In this document: positions 5,289 through 12,806 of the stretch, in pieces
How the letters are laid out: the number at the start of each line of letters is the position of its first letter
How positions within the stretch are numbered: the stretch's first letter is position 1
Source: Paracoccaceae bacterium
GTDB taxonomy: Bacteria > Pseudomonadota > Alphaproteobacteria > Rhodobacterales > Rhodobacteraceae
Length of the DNA stretch: 15,150 bases
Reading direction: 5' to 3'
Assembly: GCA_003512825.1 (NCBI GenBank)
Contig: DOOI01000168.1
Location: 654-15,803 of the forward strand
Position numbers and translations under genes: made by a program
The notes under the pieces: model-generated
Seen by the model: only the letters and a program-made list of their open reading frames with translations
The model's database searches: none
What the model was told of the DNA's origin: nothing

Positions 5289-7478
5289 TCAAGCCCGTAC
5301 TGCCATGCCCCCCTCTGGCCCTGCCTCAAACTCCCCCACCTCCCATGCCTCTATGCCTTCTTTGGCAAGAGCGGCCAGTATTTCTTGGGCTTTTTGGGCA
5401 GGGATTGCGGCCAAAAGGCCGCCCGCTGTTTGCGGATCATGCAAAACCGCGCTGCGCCAGTCCCCCTCCGCCAATCCTGCCACAGGGGCGGCGGCACGGT
5501 TCGACTTGGCCAAGGCAGAGCCATGGCCCGCGCGCACCAAATCTTGCACTCCGGCAAAGATTGGCAAATTCTCTAGATAAATCAGTGCGGAAAGGCCCGC
5601 GCCCTTGGCCATTGCGCCCAAATGCCCGGCAAATCCAAAGCCCGTGACATCGGTCATCGCAGTTGCTGCGCCACGCAAAATTGCCGCCGCGCGTCCCTGT
5701 GGCGCCTGCATGACGTCGAGCAAAGCTGCAACATCGCGCCCCCGCGCTGCGCCTTGCATCTCTGCCGCCAGGATGATCCCTGACCCCAATGGCCGGGTCA
5801 GGATCAGACGATCCCCCGCTTTTCCGCCGTCCTGCGTGATAACCTTCTGTCCACAAAGTCCGGTTAATGTCACCCCAATCGTCATTTCGCTGCCCATTGT
5901 CGTATGTCCGCCCACAAGGGCCGCGCCCTCCGCCTGCAAGACAGCCTGAGCGGTTGTCAAAATCTCTTCCATAACCCGTGCCTGCAACGGCTCTGATTGG
6001 CGTGACAAAATCAACGACAAGAGCGCGGCCTGCGGTTCTGCGCCCATCGACCAGATATCGCCCATCGCATGCAAAATCGCGATCCGCACCATCGCCGCCG
6101 GGTCATCGGTCACTGCGCGCAAATGGTCCGTGGTGAGCACCTGCCGCAAACCGCCAATTTCTAGCACGGCGGCATCATCCCCGGGGCCTGAGATCACATC
6201 GGCCCGCGATGGCAGTGGTAACTGGCACAACCCAGCATTCAACACTCCCGGCCCCACCTTTGCGCCACAGCCCCCGCAAAGCGGCTTTTCGGCAAGCATA
6301 TCACTCATCCCAAGGGCGGCTTGATCGGGCGCAACAGGGGGCGTCATTTTCGGCAAGTTATTGACCATGTTCATAAATTTTTGGTCAATATGGTCTTTCC
6401 AACGCCACAGGAACGGCCCGGACAGCGCCAGTTTCCCCCGCTCCGCCAGAGCGGACTTCGGCCCAAGCGAGATCAGTTTCAAATAGGTCTTTTGCGGCTT
6501 GAACGCCGTCATTGCGCCTCCGGCCAAGGCCGCGCGCAGGTTTTTGAAAAGAACAGGCGCCGCCCGCACGGCAAAAACTCCGGCCTTCGGGCGAGGGGTC
6601 TCCACCAGATGCGCGCAATCGCCGCTGGCAAAAATATGCGCGGCGCTTTCGCTCTGTAAGTATCTGTTGACGCGAATAAATCCCCGCTCCAGCGGCAATC
6701 CGGACGCGGTATTGAACGCATGCGGCATAGCTCCGGCGACACCGACACAAAAGGCCGTATCAATCTGGCGCCCATCAGTGAGCACGATGTGATCCGCAGA
6801 AATTTCTGCAACCTCCGCCCCCGCTTCAACCCGGCCACCAATCCCGGCCAAGGCCGCCATCAGCACGCCCCGCGCGCGCGGCCCCACCCCGTCGAGCGGC
6901 GCGGAGCGGTCAATCACCACGATCTCCGGGATCACCCCAGTTCCTCGGATGGCCTCACCCATCGTCAGTGCCAACTCGAAGCCGGCAACGCCCCCCCCGA
7001 TCACCGCGACCTTGCCATTGGCAGCCCCCAGCTTGATCCTCTCCAAATGATCACGCCATGTTTTTGCAAACTGATCCAACGGCTTGGCACCTACGGCATG
7101 GGCGCGAAACCCCGGGATGTCTGGCATCTCGCTGTGTATGCCGATATCGATCGAGGCCACGTCAAACCCTATATCGCGACCCGATGCCAAGCGCACCCGC
7201 CTCGCCTCCGGGTCCATGGCGACAGCAACATCGCGCACCAAACGCGCCCCAGCAAACCGCGCCAGCTTCACCAGATCGATTTCCAGCGCGTCTTGGCTGT
7301 AATGTCCCGCAACATGCCCCGGAAGCATCCCCGAATAGGCCGCCACCGGCCCGGGATTGATCACCGTAACCCGCACCCCCGGCAATGGTGACATCCCCCA
7401 CATCCGCAGGATCAGCGCATGACTGTGCCCGCCGCCAACCAAAACCAAATCTCGCGTTGCGGGGAAGGGAAGTTGCAT
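5289..7478 (-). CDS. selD: Fusion of an NADH-dehydrogenase-like flavoprotein with selenide, water dikinase SelD
   Basis: A 729-residue two-domain protein. Residues 1 to about 380 are a pyridine-nucleotide-disulfide-oxidoreductase-type flavoprotein, with an FAD dinucleotide fold VLVGGGHSH (12-20), an NAD(P)H fold AVIGGGVAGFE (158-168), and IFASGDCAHL as the second FAD contact. Residues from about 395 to 729 are SelD, which makes selenophosphate from selenide, ATP and water. The catalytic loop GCGAK (403-407) has Cys404 and Lys407 equivalent to E. coli Cys17 and Lys20; the second Cys of E. coli is Ala406. ATP and metal blocks GDDAAV, TTDHL and VTGFGFAGHLGAM are present. E. coli SelD is about 347 residues, so the extra domain is real. 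Such fusions are known in several bacteria; the domain may supply reduced selenium species, which is inference. ATG 7478 follows AAGGAG (7488-7493, minus strand). The convergent selU is the likely user. Confidence 0.93.
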   Translation of the reverse strand: MQLPFPATRDLVLVGGGHSHALILRMWGMSPLPGVRVTVINPGPVAAYSGMLPGHVAGHYSQDALEIDLVKLARFAGARLVRDVAVAMDPEARRVRLASGRDIGFDVASIDIGIHSEMPDIPGFRAHAVGAKPLDQFAKTWRDHLERIKLGAANGKVAVIGGGVAGFELALTMGEAIRGTGVIPEIVVIDRSAPLDGVGPRARGVLMAALAGIGGRVEAGAEVAEISADHIVLTDGRQIDTAFCVGVAGAMPHAFNTASGLPLERGFIRVNRYLQSESAAHIFASGDCAHLVETPRPKAGVFAVRAAPVLFKNLRAALAGGAMTAFKPQKTYLKLISLGPKSALAERGKLALSGPFLWRWKDHIDQKFMNMVNNLPKMTPPVAPDQAALGMSDMLAEKPLCGGCGAKVGPGVLNAGLCQLPLPSRADVISGPGDDAAVLEIGGLRQVLTTDHLRAVTDDPAAMVRIAILHAMGDIWSMGAEPQAALLSLILSRQSEPLQARVMEEILTTAQAVLQAEGAALVGGHTTMGSEMTIGVTLTGLCGQKVITQDGGKAGDRLILTRPLGSGIILAAEMQGAARGRDVAALLDVMQAPQGRAAAILRGAATAMTDVTGFGFAGHLGAMAKGAGLSALIYLENLPIFAGVQDLVRAGHGSALAKSNRAAAPVAGLAEGDWRSAVLHDPQTAGGLLAAIPAQKAQEILAALAKEGIEAWEVGEFEAGPEGGMAVRA

Positions 7479-7557
7479 GGGCCAGCACTCCTTTGGCGAT
7501 TGCCTCTCCTAGCTTGCGAGGGGGCGATGGTCCAGATCGGGCCACGTGAAAGCGAAA

Positions 7558-7613
7558 TTGACAAGTATACATATTATATTTATGCATCACACCAACACGG
7601 CGCATAAAGGGAG
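7558..7613 (+). promoter_or_regulatory. Putative promoter/operator and ribosome site of the flavin monooxygenase gene
   Basis: TTGACA at 7558-7563 is a perfect -35 box. The best-matching downstream box, TATATT at 7575-7580, is too close (11 bases); TATGCA at 7581 has the right 17-base spacing but is weak. A GTATAC core (7565-7570) directly after the -35 box resembles the centre of GntR-type operators. AAGGGAG at 7607-7613 is a strong ribosome site eight bases before ATG 7622. The region is shared with the divergent selD gene. The regulator type is inference. Confidence 0.35.
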
Positions 7614-7621
7614 AGCACAGA

Positions 7622-8827
7622 ATGCAACCAATTATCATCGCAGGCGGGGGAATCGGTGGTTTGGCCACGGCCATGGGTCTGGCGCAAAAGGGTATTCCCA
7701 GCATCGTCTTGGAACGCGCCGCTGAATTGGGCGAGATCGGCGCGGGCATCCAGCTTGGTCCGAACGCTTTCCACGCATTTGATTATCTCGGCGTCGGGGA
7801 CGCGGCCCGCGCCATGGCGGTCTATATCGATAGCCTGCGCTTGATGGATGCGATGACCGGAAACGAAATCACCCGCATTCCTCTCGACGATGCCTTCCGC
7901 ACGCGCTTTCGCAATCCCTATGCCGTTGTGCATCGTGGCGATCTGCATGGTGTCTTCCTGCGCGCCTGCCGCGAGCATGATTTGGTCGACCTTCGCACAA
8001 ATTCGGGCGTCGCCTCTTATGCCCAAGACGGTGCAACAGTGACAGTCACGCTGCTTGATGGCAGTGTTGTTTCGGGGCGTGCGCTGATTGGCGCAGATGG
8101 GCTTTGGTCGAATGTTCGCAAGCAACTGGTCGGGGACGGCGCGCCGCGCGTCTCGGGTCACACCACCTATCGAAGCGTGATCCCAACCGAGGAAATGCCA
8201 GAAGATCTGCGTTGGAATGCCGCCACGCTCTGGGCTGGGCCCAAGTGCCATATCGTGCATTACCCGCTTTCTGGCTGGAAATTGTTCAACCTCGTTGTCA
8301 CCTATCACAACGATGCAGCAGAACCTGTAGCAGGCAAACCCGTCAGCCATGACGAGGTCCGTCGCGGGTTCGAACATATCAGCCCTGTCGCGCAACAGAT
8401 CATCGAAAAAGGCAAGGATTGGAAACTCTGGGTGCTGTGTGACCGTGATCCGATCACGAATTGGGTCGATGGGCGCGTCGCACTTTTGGGCGATGCCGCC
8501 CATCCGATGCTTCAATATTTTGCCCAAGGAGCCTGCATGGCGATGGAAGATGCGGTCGCGCTGTCGCATTCCATTGCGGCCACACCAGACGATCTGGAAG
8601 GCGCGCTAGACAGCTACCAATCCATGCGCCGCCTACGGACGGCTCGGGTGCAATTGCAGTCGCGCGAAATCGGCCAGCATGTCTATCACCCGGCGGGGGC
8701 GCATGCAGAGCTACGCAATGCCGTGATGCGCGCCAAGTCGGCTACGGATTGGTACGATACGATTGATTGGCTTTACGGCTCAACCGGGCTCGAGGGGGCT
8801 GTCTCCGCCGAAACTCGCCGTCGTTAA
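7622..8827 (+). CDS. FAD-dependent aromatic hydroxylase, 3-hydroxybenzoate 6-monooxygenase-like
   Basis: A 401-residue group A flavin monooxygenase, a single-component enzyme using NAD(P)H, FAD and oxygen to hydroxylate an aromatic ring. The N-terminal FAD fold is IIIAGGGIGGLA (4-15). The DG motif is GADGLWSNVRKQL (Asp159). The GD motif is ALLGDAAHPMLQYFAQGAC (Asp291), followed by MEDA. The HPMLQYFAQGAC form resembles 3-hydroxybenzoate 6-hydroxylases, which make gentisate, and related salicylate 1-hydroxylases, so the substrate is probably a hydroxybenzoate. No gentisate dioxygenase or transporter gene is adjacent, so the pathway cannot be confirmed from context. The start has a strong ribosome site at 7607-7613. 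The gene diverges from selD and ends in a strong hairpin. A different monohydroxylated aromatic substrate remains possible. Confidence 0.85.
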   Translation: MQPIIIAGGGIGGLATAMGLAQKGIPSIVLERAAELGEIGAGIQLGPNAFHAFDYLGVGDAARAMAVYIDSLRLMDAMTGNEITRIPLDDAFRTRFRNPYAVVHRGDLHGVFLRACREHDLVDLRTNSGVASYAQDGATVTVTLLDGSVVSGRALIGADGLWSNVRKQLVGDGAPRVSGHTTYRSVIPTEEMPEDLRWNAATLWAGPKCHIVHYPLSGWKLFNLVVTYHNDAAEPVAGKPVSHDEVRRGFEHISPVAQQIIEKGKDWKLWVLCDRDPITNWVDGRVALLGDAAHPMLQYFAQGACMAMEDAVALSHSIAATPDDLEGALDSYQSMRRLRTARVQLQSREIGQHVYHPAGAHAELRNAVMRAKSATDWYDTIDWLYGSTGLEGAVSAETRRR

Positions 8828-8850
8828 CACAAAGCAGATACTGACAAAAC

Positions 8851-8886
8851 AAGCGCGCAGATCCGGTCCGCCCCGGCTGCGCGCTT
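8851..8886 (+). terminator. Strong hairpin after the flavin monooxygenase gene
   Basis: AAGCGCGCAG (8851-8860) pairs perfectly with CTGCGCGCTT (8877-8886). Inside, CCGG at 8863-8866 pairs with CCGG at 8873-8876 around a six-base loop. The stem is very stable but only a weak T-run follows, so termination is likely but could be incomplete or Rho-assisted. Confidence 0.6.
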
Positions 8887-9076
8887 CATTGTATGATTCG
8901 TCGCTCTCCGAAATCTTCCAAAGGGCCGTATCCCCCGCTTGCGCCAAAGACCTTTTGTCTCAGAGTGCGGCAATATACCTTGACCTAAGGGCATCAAGCC
9001 TTGCGTTTAGCCTTATCTTTTAGGCTTCCAGCGTGCATCGCCTGTGGTGACAAACCTTTCCGATAAGCCCGCCTCC

Positions 9077-9118
9077 TCCCGCAATAATTGTGGGAAAAAA
9101 CCTCGAATTGCGTTGACA
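9077..9118 (+). promoter_or_regulatory. Operator-like dyad and -35 box upstream of the cox genes
   Basis: TCCCGCAAT (9077-9085) and ATTGTGGGA (9087-9095) form a 19-base dyad around a single A, with one G-T mismatch. The hairpin is not followed by a T-run, so an operator is more likely than a terminator. A perfect TTGACA (9113-9118) lies 18 bases downstream of the dyad; no strong -10 box follows at 16-18 bases, which suggests an activator-dependent promoter. The regulator is unknown. Confidence 0.4.
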
Positions 9119-9189
9119 GCAGGGGCCCGAAACGAGTGGAGTAGTCCTTGGAAAGGCTCGTCTTGGCCATCGGCTTGACGGAGGTTTTT

Positions 9190-9216
9190 ATGGGGTTCGC
9201 GCGCCTGTTGCGCTGA
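9190..9216 (+). other. Eight-codon ORF with a ribosome site upstream of coxG
   Basis: ATG 9190 follows GGAGG (9180-9184) at a five-base spacing and encodes MGFARLLR before TGA 9214-9216. The stop lies only 20 bases before the coxG start, with the coxG ribosome site in between. It could be a leader peptide or translational coupler, or chance. Confidence 0.2.
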
Positions 9217-9236
9217 CCCGTCAAGGAGGAATGTGG

Positions 9237-9758
9237 ATGCAATTGAGTGACAGCCGAGAAATCGCCGCGCCCCGCGAGGTGGTTTGGGCGGCGCTTCTTT
9301 CGGCAGAGGTATTAAAAGAATGCGTGCCGGGATGCACCGAAATGTCTGGCTCTGCCGAAGAGGGCTTCGAGGCGACGGTCGTCCAAAAAGTAGGCCCCGT
9401 GAAAGCCACCTTTAAGGGGGCGGTTGCCGTGTCGGACCGGGTCGAGGGCGAAAGCCTGATGCTCTCGGGTGAAGGCAAGGGCGGCGCTGCGGGCTTTGCC
9501 AAGGGCGGTGCCAAAGTCCGCCTTGAAGTCATCGAGGGCGGCACCAAGCTTACGTATGATGTCGAGGCCAACGTGGGCGGCAAGCTCGCGCAATTGGGCA
9601 GCCGCATCATCGACGGTTTTGCCAAAAAAATGGCGGATGATTTTTTCACTCGGTTCAAGGACACCGTCGAAGGCCCCGCAGACAATGCGGATGCCGAAGT
9701 GGTGGCTGAAGCCGAGGAAAAGAAGAAAGGTTGGCTCAAACGCGTTTTCGCGGGCTGA
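9237..9758 (+). CDS. coxG: CO dehydrogenase subunit G (CoxG), SRPBCC-fold membrane/quinone partner
   Basis: CoxG proteins of the SRPBCC (START-like) fold attach the molybdenum CO dehydrogenase to the inner membrane, and have been reported to carry quinone to the enzyme. The protein opens with MQLSDSREIAAPREVVWAAL, the typical first strand and helix, followed by PGCTEM and the repeated small-residue block GEGKGGAAGFAKGGAKVRL. The C-terminus is an acidic linker (ADAEVVAEAEE) ending in a short basic amphipathic tail, KKKGWLKRVFAG, which probably contacts the membrane. ATG 9237 is chosen because AAGGAGG (9223-9229) is seven bases upstream; ATG 9231 would leave only one base of spacing. It heads the operon, 30 bases before coxS. 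Confidence 0.9.
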   Translation: MQLSDSREIAAPREVVWAALLSAEVLKECVPGCTEMSGSAEEGFEATVVQKVGPVKATFKGAVAVSDRVEGESLMLSGEGKGGAAGFAKGGAKVRLEVIEGGTKLTYDVEANVGGKLAQLGSRIIDGFAKKMADDFFTRFKDTVEGPADNADAEVVAEAEEKKKGWLKRVFAG

Positions 9759-9788
9759 GCCGAGACAAGAACTCAGGGAGGAGATCTG

Positions 9789-10271
9789 ATGAAGGTTACT
9801 ATGACGGTGAACGGGGCGTCCCGTTCGGGAGAGGTTGAAGGGCGCACCTTGCTCGTCAACTTCTTGCGCGACACGCTGCACCTTACAGGCACCCACGTTG
9901 GTTGCGACACCTCGCAATGCGGCGCTTGCGTGGTGCATGTGAATGGCCAAGCGGTCAAATCCTGCACGATGCTGGCCGCGGAGGCTGACGGCGCCGAGAT
10001 CAAAACCGTGGAAGGCATGGCCAACGGCGATGGTTCGCTCTCGACGATCCAGCAAGCTTTCCAAGACCATCACGGCCTTCAGTGCGGCTTTTGCACACCG
10101 GGGATGGTGATGTCGACGGCGGCGCTGCTGAAAGAAAATCCCAAGCCGACAGAGGCAGAAGTGCGCCATTATCTGGAAGGCAATATCTGCCGCTGCACGG
10201 GCTACCATAACATCGTCAAGGCGGTGATGGCGGCCTCTGGGCAGGACGTCTCGACTATCGCAGCTGAGTAA
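9789..10271 (+). CDS. coxS: CO dehydrogenase-family small subunit, two [2Fe-2S] clusters
   Basis: The iron-sulfur subunit of a molybdenum hydroxylase, moving electrons from the Mo site in CoxL to the FAD in CoxM. A plant-type [2Fe-2S] domain supplies Cys39, Cys44, Cys47 and Cys59 ([10 protein letters not shown] and KSC). The all-helical second domain supplies Cys99 and Cys102 (CGFCTPG) and Cys134 and Cys136 (CRCTGY). The length of 160 residues is normal for the family (about 160-166). No Tat or Sec signal is visible; these enzymes are cytoplasmic. A GGGAGGAG ribosome site lies just before ATG 9789. The 81-base spacer to coxL contains a GC-rich hairpin. Other xanthine-oxidase-family small subunits look alike, so the Cox name relies on the neighbours. 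Confidence 0.95.
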   Translation: MKVTMTVNGASRSGEVEGRTLLVNFLRDTLHLTGTHVGCDTSQCGACVVHVNGQAVKSCTMLAAEADGAEIKTVEGMANGDGSLSTIQQAFQDHHGLQCGFCTPGMVMSTAALLKENPKPTEAEVRHYLEGNICRCTGYHNIVKAVMAASGQDVSTIAAE

Positions 10272-10278
10272 GCGCCCT

Positions 10279-10297
10279 GGGCGGGATGAGCCCGCCC
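10279..10297 (+). promoter_or_regulatory. Hairpin in the coxS-coxL spacer
   Basis: GGGCGGG (10279-10285) and CCCGCCC (10291-10297) form a perfect 7-bp stem with a five-base loop and no T-run. It is probably an mRNA-stabilising or processing element, not a terminator. Confidence 0.45.
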
Positions 10298-10352
10298 GAC
10301 GGATTTCGGAACACGAGGGTGCGCCTCGCGCATCTATCCAAGGGAGGATCGA

Positions 10353-12731
10353 ATGCCGAAAGATCATGGCATTGGCGCTAGCATCAAGCGGCGCGAAGAC
10401 GTGCGGTTCCTGACAGGAGCTGGGAACTACACGGACGACATCAACATTCGCTGTCAGGCGTATGTGTATTTCTTGCGCTCCGATGTGGCGCATGGAAAAC
10501 TCAACAAGGTCGATACATCGGCCGCTTCCAAAATGCCGGGCGTTGTCCGCATTTTCACCGGTGCTGATTTTGCAGCGGTTGGTGGCATCCCCTGCGGCTG
10601 GCAGGTGACGGACCGTCACGGAGAGCCGATGAAGGAACCAGCGCATCCCGTCTTGGCGCAAGGCAAAGTGCGCCATGTCGGCGACCCGATCGCTGCTGTG
10701 GTGGCTGATACGCTGGAGCAAGCCCGCGATGCCGCCGAAGCGATTGAGTTGGATATTCAAGAGCTGCCAGCTGTGGTAAATATGAAAGCGGCGGTGCAGT
10801 CCGGCTCGGCATTGGTGCATGACGATATCGGCACCAACCTTTGCTACGACTGGGGCTTTGTCGAAGAAAACAAAGCGGCCGTCGATGAGGCGATCAAAAA
10901 CGCAGCTCACGTCACCACGCTGGAATTGGTCAACAACCGCCTTGTTGCCAACCCGATGGAGCCGCGCGTGTGCGTGGGTGATTATAGCCGGGCGACGGAT
11001 GATCACACGCTCTACACAACTTCGCAAAACCCGCATGTCATCCGCTTGCTGATGGGCGCCTTCGTTCTGGGCATTCCCGAGCACAAGCTGCGGGTCGTGG
11101 CGCCGGACGTGGGCGGTGGTTTTGGCACCAAAATCTTCCACTATGCCGAAGAAGCCTTCTGCACCTTCGCGGCCAAGGCCTGCAACCGTCCCGTAAAATG
11201 GACTGCGTCGCGTTCCGAAGCCTTCATGTCAGACGCACATGGTCGCGACCACGTGACCAAGATCGAACTGGCACTGGACAAAGACAACAACTTCACCGCC
11301 ATCCGGACCGAAACCTACGCGAATATGGGGGCATATCTGTCCACATTTGCGCCGTCGGTTCCCACATGGCTGCATGGCACGCTGATGGCAGGCAATTATC
11401 GCACGCCATTGATCTATGTGAACGTGAAGGCCGTCTTTACCAACACGGTTCCCGTCGACGCTTATCGCGGCGCAGGTCGCCCGGAAGCAACCTATCAGAT
11501 TGAGCGTGTGGTTGACAAAGCCGCCCGCGAATTGGGCGTCGATCCGATTGCCCTGCGGCGTCAGAACTTCATCAAACCCGATCAATACCCCTACCAAACT
11601 CCCGTCGCCGTGGCCTATGACACCGGCAACTATGACGCGACAATGGACAAGCTGATTGAAATTGCCGATCTGGCAGGCTTCGAAAAGCGCAAGAAGGCCT
11701 CGGCTGCCAAAGGGTTGCTGCGTGGTCTTGGGGTGAACTGCTACATCGAGGCTTGCGGCATCGCGCCGTCCAACCTCGTGGGGCAACTGGGCGCGCGGGC
11801 AGGTCTTTATGAATCTGCTACCGTGCGGGTAAACGCCACTGGCGGTATCGTGGTAATGACAGGCTCGCATAGCCATGGTCAGGGCCATGAAACAGCCTTT
11901 CCGCAGGTCATTTCGGAAATGCTCGGGATTGACGAGTCGATGATCGAGATCGTCCATGGCGACACTTCCAAAGTGCCTATGGGCATGGGCACTTACGGCT
12001 CGCGGTCGCTGGCTGTTGGTGGCTCGGCCATGGTCCGCGCAACCGAGAAAATCCTGAGGAAAGCCAAGAAAATCGCGGCGCACCTCATGGAAGCCTCGGA
12101 TGGCGACATCGAAGTCAAGGATGGCCGGTTCCACGTTGCAGGCACCGACAAATCCGTGGCTTGGGGCGATGTCACCCTTGCCGCCTATGTGCCGCATAAC
12201 TACCCGCTCGAAGATATCGAGCCGGGCCTTGAGGAAACCGCCTTCTATGACCCGTCGAACTTCACCTATCCTGCGGGCGCCTATGCCTGCGAAGTGGAGC
12301 TGGACCCGGAAACCGGGCGCGTGACGATCGAGCGTTTTGCCGCTGCCGATGACTTCGGCAATGTGGTCAACCCGATGATCGTTGCAGGTCAGGTACATGG
12401 CGGGATTGCCCAAGGCGTGGGCCAAGCCCTGATGGAAGGCGCAGTCTATGACGACAATGGCCAGCTCCTGACAGGCTCCTACATGGATTACGCCATGCCG
12501 CGTGCGACAGATGTGCCCTTCTATCAAGTGGACCATTCCTGCGTCACGCCCTGCACCCACAACCCGCTCGGGGTTAAAGGATGCGGCGAAGCAGGTGCCA
12601 TCGGTTCGCCTCCGGCGGTTGTGAATGCGGTTCTCGATGCGCTGAATTCCGGCGGTATCAAGATCGATCATATCGACATGCCAGTGAGCCCGTCGCGCGT
12701 TTGGGCGGCGATCCAAAAGGCCAAGGCCTGA
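10353..12731 (+). CDS. coxL: CO dehydrogenase-family large subunit, form II (AYRGAGR), molybdopterin-binding
   Basis: The 792-residue catalytic subunit of a xanthine-oxidase-family molybdenum hydroxylase. The active-site loop reads AYRGAGR (370-376). True form I CO dehydrogenases read AYxCSFR, with a Cys that binds copper; here that position is Gly373, the form II signature. Molybdopterin contacts VGGGFGTK and the catalytic glutamate in GCGEAGAIGSP (Glu746) are present. The gene order S-L-M is that of form II clusters, whereas form I is M-S-L. Form II enzymes are widespread in roseobacters, but strains with only form II have generally not been shown to oxidise CO, so the natural substrate is open. 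The ribosome site GGGAGG is about five bases before ATG 10353. No coxD/E/F maturation genes are in the window. Confidence 0.95.
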   Translation: MPKDHGIGASIKRREDVRFLTGAGNYTDDINIRCQAYVYFLRSDVAHGKLNKVDTSAASKMPGVVRIFTGADFAAVGGIPCGWQVTDRHGEPMKEPAHPVLAQGKVRHVGDPIAAVVADTLEQARDAAEAIELDIQELPAVVNMKAAVQSGSALVHDDIGTNLCYDWGFVEENKAAVDEAIKNAAHVTTLELVNNRLVANPMEPRVCVGDYSRATDDHTLYTTSQNPHVIRLLMGAFVLGIPEHKLRVVAPDVGGGFGTKIFHYAEEAFCTFAAKACNRPVKWTASRSEAFMSDAHGRDHVTKIELALDKDNNFTAIRTETYANMGAYLSTFAPSVPTWLHGTLMAGNYRTPLIYVNVKAVFTNTVPVDAYRGAGRPEATYQIERVVDKAARELGVDPIALRRQNFIKPDQYPYQTPVAVAYDTGNYDATMDKLIEIADLAGFEKRKKASAAKGLLRGLGVNCYIEACGIAPSNLVGQLGARAGLYESATVRVNATGGIVVMTGSHSHGQGHETAFPQVISEMLGIDESMIEIVHGDTSKVPMGMGTYGSRSLAVGGSAMVRATEKILRKAKKIAAHLMEASDGDIEVKDGRFHVAGTDKSVAWGDVTLAAYVPHNYPLEDIEPGLEETAFYDPSNFTYPAGAYACEVELDPETGRVTIERFAAADDFGNVVNPMIVAGQVHGGIAQGVGQALMEGAVYDDNGQLLTGSYMDYAMPRATDVPFYQVDHSCVTPCTHNPLGVKGCGEAGAIGSPPAVVNAVLDALNSGGIKIDHIDMPVSPSRVWAAIQKAKA

Positions 12732-12739
12732 TCTCTCCT

Positions 12740-12763
12740 TGCCCGGCCGTATCAGGCCGGGCA
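12740..12763 (+). promoter_or_regulatory. Hairpin in the coxL-coxM spacer
   Basis: TGCCCGGCC (12740-12748) pairs perfectly with GGCCGGGCA (12755-12763) around a six-base loop. No T-run follows and coxM has its own ribosome site, so it may act as a processing or attenuation point that sets the coxL to coxM ratio. Confidence 0.5.
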
Positions 12764-12806
12764 TTTCACGGATGAATGGGGGCCAAGGCCCTCTTGGGAG
12801 GAAAAC

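Larger units (their letters stand above)
8828..9236. other. Non-coding regulatory gap of about 410 bases before coxG
   Basis: The gap holds, in order, the hairpin terminator of the monooxygenase gene (8851-8886), a short inverted repeat AAGCCT/AGGCTT (8996-9001 and 9022-9027), an operator-like dyad (9077-9095), a TTGACA box (9113-9118), an eight-codon ORF with its own ribosome site (9190-9216) and the coxG ribosome site AAGGAGG (9223-9229). I see no larger gene in it on either strand. Confidence 0.6.

Noticed and set aside
9077..9100. An intrinsic terminator at the TCCCGCAAT/ATTGTGGGA dyad.
   Set aside because: It is followed by A residues on the plus strand, and on the minus strand by GC-rich bases, so no T-run exists in either direction.
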